This document shows positions 1 through 5,349 of a DNA stretch of 5,349 nt, one piece after another; position 1 is the stretch's first letter, and the number at the start of each line of letters is the position of its first letter. The translations under genes were made by a program, and so were the position numbers. The stretch is from DASWIG01 sp965371445 (GTDB lineage: Bacteria > Acidobacteriota > Thermoanaerobaculia > Multivoradales > J023). The stretch is taken from positions 1 through 5,349 of the forward strand of contig CBDUYN010000323.1 in assembly GCA_965371445.1 (NCBI GenBank), given 5' to 3'. Below the pieces are notes generated by a model. It ran no database searches. It was not told the origin of the DNA and worked only from the letters and a program-made list of their open reading frames with translations.

Positions 1-38
1 ATCTGACAATTTTGGACCAAGGGGTTGACACAGGGTGT

Positions 39-174
39 CTTTAGCCGTCTTGCTCATCTATAGCACGGGTCTTGAGGCCCGTTGCGGGGGCGGCGCGAGG
101 TACAACGGTTCGAGGCTCGGCGACCTCCGCAACGGGCCTAAAGGCCCGTGCTATAGATGAAAAGACGGCTAAAG
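39..174. repeat. Long imperfect inverted repeat, REP/MITE-like candidate
   Basis: The left arm (39-87) and the right arm (127-174) are reverse complements over 48-49 bases, with 45 matches, three mismatches and one single-base gap; the loop is 39 bases (88-126). Each arm contains its own small palindrome. At 132-149 it is ACGGGCCT-AA-AGGCCCGT, and at 65-82 it is the same with one G:U-type change. The right arm runs into a further short palindrome, CGGCTAAAGCCG (166-177), and just outside the left arm lies GACAC-AGG-GTGTC (27-39). Small GC-rich palindromes arranged as two inverted units resemble the REP/BIME elements that RAYT transposases mobilise, but no transposase is in the window. The element begins about 70 bases past the stop of the leftward gene, so it could also stabilise or end that transcript. 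I see no convincing U-tract typical of an intrinsic terminator. The repeat itself is certain; its class is inferred. Confidence 0.75.
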
Positions 175-245
175 CCGCCTCCCGAAAGGAGCCGATAGTG
201 TACTTGACTCATCTGTGCAGGTGTTGGGGAATCTAGCGCACCTAG

Positions 246-2348
246 TCAGGAGCCAAAGCGTCCGAGCAACTCGCGGGCTCTTTGCCGCTGCCTGTCGTAA
301 AGCGGGCTCGGCGCGGATTCGAGGAACCGGCGCAGGGTCATGCGGGCGGCGGCGAGATCGCCGGTCTCGGCCTCCACCACACCGAGGTTGAAGAGGGTTT
401 CGTACTCGTTCGGCGCGAGCTCCGCCGCGCGCTTCCAGGCGTCGATCGCCTGCCGCGCCCGGCCGAGGTTGTAGAGCGCCACCCCGAGGTTGTTCCACGA
501 GCTCGCGAGGCCGGAATCGAGATCGATTGCGCGGCGCGCGTAATCGAGCGCCTTGTCGTAGCTGGCGCTTTCCACGGCGGCAAACGAGAGGTTCTCCCAG
601 GCGCGCGCGTTGGTCGGATCTCGGGCGACGATCCGCTCGAGGATCGCCGTCGCTTCGCGGTAGCGTCCCAGCGCCGTCAACGCGACGGCCAGGTGGTTAC
701 GGGCCTCGAGATCCGTCTCCTCGGCGGCCAGCGGTTCGAGGAGGAGAAGCGCTTTTTCCGCCTGACCGGCCCAGACCAGCGTCAGGCCGAGCAGACGCAG
801 CAGCTCGCGGTTGGCCGCCTCCGCCTCTTCGGCGCGGCGCATGAGCGCGATGGCGTCGCCGGAATCACCGGCTTTGAGCATCGCGGTCGCGAGCAAGGTG
901 TAGACCAGGGCCGAGCTTTCTTCGGCGAGGACCTCCCGTCCGAGGACGATGGCGGCGCGATGGCGTCCCAGCGACGAGAGCTCCATCATGCGGTTGATCT
1001 TGCGGTCGAGGGCGACGAGGTTCTTGGGATCGTCGGCGGCCGTGTAGGTCCGGTCCTTCCTGGCAGCTCCCCCGCTCAGGTAACCGAGGCTGCGCAGACG
1101 CGCCACCTCTTCGGCCGAAACCTCGCCCGGCGCGGGTGGCCAGCGCGACTCCGCGGGCAGACGCCGGGCCATCGCGGCAGCGGTAGAGCGCTCGGCGCGC
1201 AGCAGGTTCTCGCTCTCGTCCGGATCCTGACGCAGGTCGTAGAGCTCCGGCAGCGGCAAGACGATCAGCTTCTTGCCGTTCATCAGCACGCCCCGCAGCG
1301 GTGCCCAGTCGAGATCGAGATTCGACGCCAGCGCCTCGAAGTAGTAGGCCTCGGGGGGAGCCTCTGAGGCGGCGAGCAAAGAGTGGCCCGGCAGCCGCGG
1401 GGGCGGCTCGACACCGGCGGCGCCGAGGATCGTCGGAACAAGGTCGACGTGCCCCGCGGGCCGCGAGTCGCGGCCGCGCTCCACGCCGGGTCCCCACAGC
1501 ACCAGCGGCACCTTGAGCGTCGGCTCATAGGCGAAGAGACCGTGGGTGAGCTCGCCATGCTCACCCAGCCCCTCGCCGTGATCCGACGTCAGGACGATCA
1601 ACGTCGGCGCTTCGCGGCCGGCGAGAAAGCCGTCCAGAAGCGGTGCGAGGAAGGAATCGACCGCCGACACCTCGCCCAGGTACGGCCGCCGGGCGAACCG
1701 GCTCCTAAACGGCTCGGGCGGCGCGTACGGTGCGTGCGGATCGAAGAGGTGAACCCACAGGAACCGTCGTTCGCCGTCGTGTTGGCGCCACCACCCGGCG
1801 GCGCGGGTCACCACCTCCGAGCCGCGCCGCTCGGAGTAGGAGAACAGCTGCTCGTGCGCCTCGGCGCCGAAGTCGTCGTCATAGACGTCGAACCCACGAG
1901 CGAGGCCGAAGCGCGAGTCGAGAGGAAAGGCGGCGACGTAGGCGGCGGTGGCGAAGCCGGCCTCCTGAAGCACGGTGGCGAGCGTGGCAACCTCCTCCGG
2001 CAGCGCGAAACCCGCGTTGTGCCGCACACCGTGCTGGTACGGGTAGAGCCCGGTCAGGATGTTGGCGTGCGACGGCAGGGTCATGACGTTGTGGGCGTGA
2101 GCGTCGGTGAACACCCGCCCGGCGGCCGCCAGGGCGTCGAGAGCAGGGGTCTCTACCACGGTGTTGCCGGCAAAGCCGAGAACGTCCGCGCGCAGGGTGT
2201 CGACGGTGATCAGCAGGACGTTTCGCGCTGTGCCAACCCCGGCCTGGGGGATCGCCTGCGCTGCCGTGGCCATGAGGAGCCAGAGGATGAAACCTCCGCA
2301 GACTGCGAGGACGGTTCGAGCTGAGGAGCGGTCGTCCATGACCGGCAC
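246..2348 (-). CDS. Exported sulfatase-fold (alkaline phosphatase superfamily) protein with C-terminal TPR repeats
   Basis: This is a 700-residue protein. An N-terminal signal peptide has a hydrophobic core at about 11-29 and a likely cut after AQA at residue 32, so the protein should be periplasmic or secreted. Residues about 42-395 form a sulfatase-type domain: NVLLITVDTLRAD (metal ligand D50), TLPSHANILTG at 90-100 in the place of the C-x-P-S-R signature, DPHAPY at 203-208, and SDHGEGLGEHGE at 255-266 (D256, H257, H264) followed by H269. The nucleophile position is Thr90, not Cys or Ser, so formylglycine cannot form there. D50, T90, D256 and H257 resemble the Glu/Thr/Asp/His set of phosphoethanolamine transferases such as EptA. 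A linker with LRSLGYLSG (418-426) leads into about seven 34-residue TPR units at 446-682, clearest at 547-580, 581-614, 615-648 and 649-682. The track start is GTG (2348); an in-frame ATG three codons on (2339) fits the signal peptide equally well. No good Shine-Dalgarno sequence precedes either. The substrate is unknown. The family call is firm; the chemistry is inferred. Confidence 0.93.
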   Translation of the reverse strand: MPVMDDRSSARTVLAVCGGFILWLLMATAAQAIPQAGVGTARNVLLITVDTLRADVLGFAGNTVVETPALDALAAAGRVFTDAHAHNVMTLPSHANILTGLYPYQHGVRHNAGFALPEEVATLATVLQEAGFATAAYVAAFPLDSRFGLARGFDVYDDDFGAEAHEQLFSYSERRGSEVVTRAAGWWRQHDGERRFLWVHLFDPHAPYAPPEPFRSRFARRPYLGEVSAVDSFLAPLLDGFLAGREAPTLIVLTSDHGEGLGEHGELTHGLFAYEPTLKVPLVLWGPGVERGRDSRPAGHVDLVPTILGAAGVEPPPRLPGHSLLAASEAPPEAYYFEALASNLDLDWAPLRGVLMNGKKLIVLPLPELYDLRQDPDESENLLRAERSTAAAMARRLPAESRWPPAPGEVSAEEVARLRSLGYLSGGAARKDRTYTAADDPKNLVALDRKINRMMELSSLGRHRAAIVLGREVLAEESSALVYTLLATAMLKAGDSGDAIALMRRAEEAEAANRELLRLLGLTLVWAGQAEKALLLLEPLAAEETDLEARNHLAVALTALGRYREATAILERIVARDPTNARAWENLSFAAVESASYDKALDYARRAIDLDSGLASSWNNLGVALYNLGRARQAIDAWKRAAELAPNEYETLFNLGVVEAETGDLAAARMTLRRFLESAPSPLYDRQRQRARELLGRFGS

Positions 2349-2363
2349 TGTATCATGACCGGC
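2337..2363. repeat. 10-bp direct repeat across the minus-strand start codon
   Basis: CATGACCGGC occurs at 2337-2346 and again at 2354-2363, separated by seven bases. On the minus strand each copy carries an ATG. The inner copy holds the in-frame ATG (2337-2339) of the sulfatase-fold gene; the outer ATG (2354-2356) is out of frame with it. The repeat could be a tandem binding site for a regulator or a small duplication. It also makes the true start harder to assign. Confidence 0.6.
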
Positions 2364-2410
2364 CTCGTGAGGACGAGCTCAGCCGCCGATCCGATTCAAT
2401 TACTTGGAGG

Positions 2411-2438
2411 ATTGTTCAAATTCTTGGTCAGATGCCAA
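2411..2438 (-). promoter_or_regulatory. Candidate sigma-70-like promoter for the sulfatase-fold gene
   Basis: Read on the minus strand, TTGGCA (2438-2433) matches five of six bases of the -35 consensus. After a 16-base spacer comes AACAAT (2416-2411), matching four of six -10 bases. Transcription would begin near 2404, giving a leader of roughly 55-65 bases. It lies in the low-GC part of the gap, where a promoter is expected. Matches of this quality occur by chance in AT-richer DNA, so this is only a candidate. Confidence 0.3.
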
Positions 2439-2478
2439 AAGTTGCCTGCTTTTGAAACCCTAGGAGGCCCTCCGACGT

Positions 2479-2518
2479 ATAGACCTATAGTAGCAACCGC
2501 TACCTGCCACGGGTCTAT
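2479..2518. other. Nested stem-loop in the divergent region
   Basis: An outer perfect 7-bp stem, ATAGACC (2479-2485) with GGTCTAT (2512-2518), encloses an inner perfect 5-bp stem, GTAGC (2490-2494) with GCTAC (2499-2503), closed by the tetraloop AACC. The two stems are joined by an internal loop of four and eight bases. It could be an RNA structure in a long leader of the rightward gene, or a DNA operator. It does not match a riboswitch class that I recognise, and no U-tract follows it. Confidence 0.35.
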
Positions 2519-2768
2519 CCAGATTCCGGGATTTCACTCCCTCAAGCACCAAATTTCCTGAATTTGCCGGCTCTCACCGCTGCCTTTTCAAGTTGGCATC
2601 GGGTTTGCTAATCGATTCGGCATGTTCGAGTTGCACGGGCTCGATCAGGCCGTACTCAGACGTGCAGAGGTTAGATCGCTCAACCATCACAAGGAGATCA
2701 CCCAACCCAACGCGTCGCGTACCAGCAACTGTGAGGTGCCCTGTAACTCAGCGTCTACAACCACAACC

Positions 2769-2773
2769 GGGAG
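2769..2773 (+). promoter_or_regulatory. Probable ribosome binding site of the TonB-dependent receptor
   Basis: GGGAG lies 11 bases ahead of the ATG at 2785. The spacing is slightly long but workable, and this is the only purine-rich match near the start. It supports the ATG at 2785, which also gives a well-formed signal peptide, over the in-frame GTG at 2731. Confidence 0.45.
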
Positions 2774-2784
2774 AACGAACAGCA

Positions 2785-5349
2785 ATGTGTAGGAAAGAAA
2801 ACAGAACGTGGCGGCTCATCGCCGCCGTCGCAATGACCCTGCTCCTGGCGAGTGCCGGCTCGGCTCTTGCCCAGTTGCAGACCGGAAACCTCTACGGCCA
2901 GGTGATCAACTCCGACGACGAGCCGCTGCCGGGAGTGAGCGTCACGCTCTCCGGGATCGGCGCCCCGCAGGTGCAGCAGACCGACGCCAGCGGTCAGTTC
3001 CGCTTCTTGGGCCTCTCGCCCGGGAGCTACCAGCTGACGGCGACGCTGGACAGCTTCGCCACCCTCGAGTATCCGGAAGTCAACATCCGCGTCGGCCGCA
3101 GCACGACGCTCGAGGTCGAGCTCACGTCGGCGGTCGAGGAGGTCATCACGGTCACCTCCGAGAGCCCGCTGCTCGACGCGCGCCGGGCCGCCGTCGGCAC
3201 CACGGTCACCTCGGTCGAGCTGGAGAAGATCCCGACCTCCCGCGATCCCTGGGGGATCCTGAGCCAAACGCCGGGCGTCATCACCGACCGCATCAACGTC
3301 GGTGGCAACGAGAGCGGCCAGCAGTCGAATTTCGTCGGCACGGGATCGAACAGCCGCGACAACGCTTTCGCGGTCGACGGTGTGGTGATCTCCGACATGT
3401 CGGCGCTTGGCGCCTCACCCACCTACTATGACTTCGACGCCTTTGAAGAGATCGCCATCTCCACCGGCGGCACCGACATCTCGCTCGCCACCGGCGGCGT
3501 CACCGTCAACCTGGTGACCAAGCGCGGCACCAACGACTGGCGCGGCTCGGGGCGCTTCTTCCTGACCGACGGCTCCAACCAGTCGGATCCCGACGTCTCG
3601 CAAAGCGACGCCGGAGTGAACTTCAACGGCGCCGGCGGGGCTTCGCAGGTCCAGGACTTGAGCACCTTCAGCGCCAACCGGATCGACGAGGTCGAGGACA
3701 TGGGCCTCGAGGTCGGCGGTTTCCTCGTCAAAGACAAGCTGTGGATCTGGGGCGCCTACGGCGAGAACGACATCAACAACGTGGTGGCCGGCGGAGCCTT
3801 CGACCGCACTTTGCTAGAGAACTCCAACGCCAAGCTCAACGCCCAGGTCACGTTGTCGAACTCGGCGGTGGGCTCTTTTAGCCGCGGCGACAAGATCAAG
3901 AACGGGCGCAACGCCGGACCCACCCGGCCGCCCGAGACCACCTGGAACCAGTCCGGTCCGACCGAGGTCTGGAAGGTCGAGGACACCCACGTCTTCAACT
4001 CCTCCTTCTACCTGACGGGCCTCTACTCCTTTGTCGACGGCGGCTTCCAGCTGCTCGGCAACGGTGGCCAGGACACCCAGATCGCCGTCGACCAGAACGG
4101 CATCTACCGCAACACCATGCTCGACTTCGGCTCCGATCGCGACGTCGACCAGTGGCGCCTCGAAGCCTCGGTTTTTTTCGACACCGGCAACACCAGCCAC
4201 GAGCTGAAGTTCGGCGGCGGCTTCCGCGAGGCCGAGACCTCGTCGTTTACGACCTGGGGGCAGGGCCCGGTGATCTACCATTGCTCGCAATTCGGCTGCG
4301 ACGAGGACGAGTTTGCCGCCAACCCCGCTCTGACCGGGACCAACGTGTGGCGTCCCCTCTCCTTGTCGGTGACCTCTGAGTACACCTCGGTGTGGGCGCA
4401 GGACACCTTGACCCTTGGCAATTTCACGATCAACGCGGGTGTGCGCTACGACGAGCAGAAAGGCAACAACGGCGCAGGCCAGGTCCCGGCCTTGACGTTC
4501 GCCGGCCACCAGTTCTTTCCCGCGGTCGACTTCAGCGGTGACACGAGCGTCTTCGCCTGGGAGACCGTCTCGCCTCGGGTCGGCGTGACCTACGCCCTCG
4601 GCGAGGCGGGCAAGACCCTGATCCGGGGGAGCTACTCGCGCTTCGCCGAGCAGCTGGGGACCGGCCGCATCACCCGCATCAACCCGGCGAGTTACGCCTA
4701 TGCCTCCGCCTACTTCAACGACACCAACGGCAACCTCCTGCTCGACGAGAGCGAGATCGGATCGATCGACGTCTTTTCCTATTACGGCTTTGACCCGTCG
4801 AACCCCGTCGCGAGCTCGCCCAACCAGATCGACCCCGGGTTCGACCCGTCGTTGATCGACGAGCTGCGCGTCGGCGTCGAGCACGCCTTCAGGCCGGAGC
4901 TCGTGGCCGGGGTCGCCCTCACCTACCGCGACATCAGCGACCTGCCCGAACGACGCCTACTGATTACCGACGAGAGCGGAGCGCTGCGCGAGGCCACCGC
5001 CGCGGACTACGTGCAAGCCGGCACCGTCGACGGCACGCTGCCGAACGGAGTGAGCTACAGCGAGCCGTTCTTCGACTTGCGTAGCGGCCTCGACTGGACC
5101 GGCGGCACCCGCCTGGTCACCGGCGACCGCGGGCAGGAGTACCTGGGCGCCACCATCCACGCGACCAAGCGGTTGTCGAATCGCTGGATGCTGCGCGCCA
5201 ACCTCACACTCTCTGACTGGGAGTACGACATCGGCGACGAGTTCAGGGCCTTTGACAATCCGACCAACGTGCTCGAGGTCTCGCCGGAGCTCGACCTCGG
5301 AGACGACGACGGCGGTGTCGTCGCCGAGCAGTCGGAGGGCTCCGGCGGC
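2785..5349 (+). CDS. TonB-dependent outer-membrane receptor, Oar-like, with N-terminal carboxypeptidase-regulatory-like domain (3' partial)
   Basis: The frame is open from the ATG to the window edge, giving 855 residues without a stop; the C-terminus is missing. The product should be an outer-membrane beta-barrel that takes up a ligand using TonB energy; the ligand is unknown. A signal peptide covers residues 1-29, with a basic start (RKENR), a hydrophobic core and a cut after ALA. Residues about 33-113 form a CarboxypepD_reg-like/CnaB beta-sandwich (GQVINSDDEPLPGVSVTL, then TDASGQFRFLGLSPGSYQL). EEVITVTSESP at 118-128 looks like a TonB-box segment leading into the plug (about 120-250), with IPTSRDPW (149-156), QTPGV (161-165), AFAVDGV (194-200) and LVTKRGTN (243-250). 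From about 255 on, alternating aromatic-rich strands such as FFLTDGS, LWIWGAYG and INAGVRYDEQ fit the barrel. Odd points are a close cysteine pair at C500/C505 and a calcium-loop-like stretch at 646-657. Oar-like relatives are usually longer, so perhaps 100-150 residues are cut off (inference). Confidence 0.93.
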   Translation, partial: MCRKENRTWRLIAAVAMTLLLASAGSALAQLQTGNLYGQVINSDDEPLPGVSVTLSGIGAPQVQQTDASGQFRFLGLSPGSYQLTATLDSFATLEYPEVNIRVGRSTTLEVELTSAVEEVITVTSESPLLDARRAAVGTTVTSVELEKIPTSRDPWGILSQTPGVITDRINVGGNESGQQSNFVGTGSNSRDNAFAVDGVVISDMSALGASPTYYDFDAFEEIAISTGGTDISLATGGVTVNLVTKRGTNDWRGSGRFFLTDGSNQSDPDVSQSDAGVNFNGAGGASQVQDLSTFSANRIDEVEDMGLEVGGFLVKDKLWIWGAYGENDINNVVAGGAFDRTLLENSNAKLNAQVTLSNSAVGSFSRGDKIKNGRNAGPTRPPETTWNQSGPTEVWKVEDTHVFNSSFYLTGLYSFVDGGFQLLGNGGQDTQIAVDQNGIYRNTMLDFGSDRDVDQWRLEASVFFDTGNTSHELKFGGGFREAETSSFTTWGQGPVIYHCSQFGCDEDEFAANPALTGTNVWRPLSLSVTSEYTSVWAQDTLTLGNFTINAGVRYDEQKGNNGAGQVPALTFAGHQFFPAVDFSGDTSVFAWETVSPRVGVTYALGEAGKTLIRGSYSRFAEQLGTGRITRINPASYAYASAYFNDTNGNLLLDESEIGSIDVFSYYGFDPSNPVASSPNQIDPGFDPSLIDELRVGVEHAFRPELVAGVALTYRDISDLPERRLLITDESGALREATAADYVQAGTVDGTLPNGVSYSEPFFDLRSGLDWTGGTRLVTGDRGQEYLGATIHATKRLSNRWMLRANLTLSDWEYDIGDEFRAFDNPTNVLEVSPELDLGDDDGGVVAEQSEGSGG

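Larger units (their letters stand above)
2349..2784. other. Divergent intergenic control region
   Basis: This 436-base gap separates two genes transcribed away from each other, so both promoters should lie in it. From about 2390 to 2620 it is clearly poorer in G+C than either gene. It contains a candidate minus-strand promoter, a small palindrome GGAGG-C-CCTCC (2463-2473), a nested stem-loop (2479-2518), and a short inverted repeat AAATT-TCCTG-AATTT (2551-2565). The plus-strand promoter could not be fixed: I found no pair of boxes with good match and spacing. A 56-codon open frame (2622-2792) overlaps the start of the rightward gene by eight bases and is discussed as a finding. No larger gene is supported here. 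Confidence 0.8.

Noticed and set aside
25..30. Perfect -35 hexamer TTGACA near the left edge
   Set aside because: No acceptable -10 box lies 15-19 bases downstream (the TATAGC at 59-64 is 28 bases away), and no plus-strand gene follows.
88..126. GGTTCGAGG in the loop of the inverted repeat, reminiscent of a tRNA T-arm
   Set aside because: No acceptor stem, anticodon arm or D-arm can be formed around it; the resemblance is limited to a few bases.
166..177. Possible intrinsic terminator of the leftward gene (CGGCTTTAGCCG then TCTTTTC on the minus strand)
   Set aside because: The stem is only four pairs with a usable loop and the T-run is interrupted, so it is too weak to call apart from the larger inverted repeat.
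282..1367. 361-codon plus-strand open frame over the sulfatase/TPR gene (and a similar 313-codon one at 1383-2324)
   Set aside because: Both lie antisense to a gene with clear domains. Their translations are rich in Arg, Gly and Gln with no recognisable motif, as expected for shadow frames in GC-rich DNA.
2355..2561. 68-codon plus-strand open frame in the divergent gap
   Set aside because: It starts inside the direct repeat next to the minus-strand gene start, lacks a ribosome binding site, covers the candidate minus-strand promoter, and shows no recognisable protein features.
2691..2696. Strong Shine-Dalgarno-like AAGGAG
   Set aside because: No ATG, GTG or TTG follows at a usable distance; the next candidate, GTG at 2731, is 34 bases on.
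2731..2784. Upstream in-frame extension of the receptor from GTG at 2731 (frame open back to 2464)
   Set aside because: The ATG at 2785 gives a normal signal peptide and has a GGGAG ahead of it; an extension would bury the signal peptide behind a polar segment.
3814..4884. 356-codon minus-strand open frame inside the receptor gene
   Set aside because: It is antisense to the barrel region. The Val/Gly/Ala/Asp-rich translation has no domain features, and the sense strand has an uninterrupted TonB-receptor frame.

Overview
The window is GC-rich bacterial DNA holding two large divergent genes separated by a gap of about 440 bases, plus a long inverted repeat near the left end. There are no tRNA, rRNA, CRISPR, transposase or phage genes. 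A sulfatase-fold/TPR fusion beside an Oar-like TonB-dependent receptor with an N-terminal carboxypeptidase-regulatory-like domain, together with the high G+C, suggests a didermic soil or sediment bacterium. Acidobacteriota is my best guess, with Myxococcota or a related phylum as the alternative. This is inferred from protein style only, because there is no phylogenetic marker in the window.

Layout: bases 1-245 are non-coding and dominated by an imperfect inverted repeat (39-87 / 127-174) with smaller palindromes inside each arm, resembling a paired REP/MITE-like element. Bases 246-2348 (minus strand) encode a secreted or periplasmic alkaline-phosphatase-superfamily protein (sulfatase fold) followed by about seven TPR units. 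The residue aligned with the sulfatase formylglycine cysteine is threonine, so a classical sulfatase activity is doubtful and a phospho-transfer or phosphodiester chemistry is more likely. Bases 2349-2784 are a divergent control region. Its left and middle parts are visibly poorer in G+C than the genes and hold a candidate minus-strand promoter, a 10-bp direct repeat across the minus-strand start, a nested stem-loop, and the leader of the rightward gene. Bases 2785-5349 (plus strand) encode the first 855 residues of the TonB-dependent receptor, which runs off the right edge.

Both genes make exported envelope proteins: one predicted periplasmic enzyme with a protein-binding scaffold and one outer-membrane transporter. 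They share a divergent promoter region, so co-regulation and a common envelope substrate are possible, but nothing in the sequence proves this. I see no clear evidence for an entirely new system. The points most worth following are the threonine active site in the TPR fusion, the repeat element, and the structured leader region.
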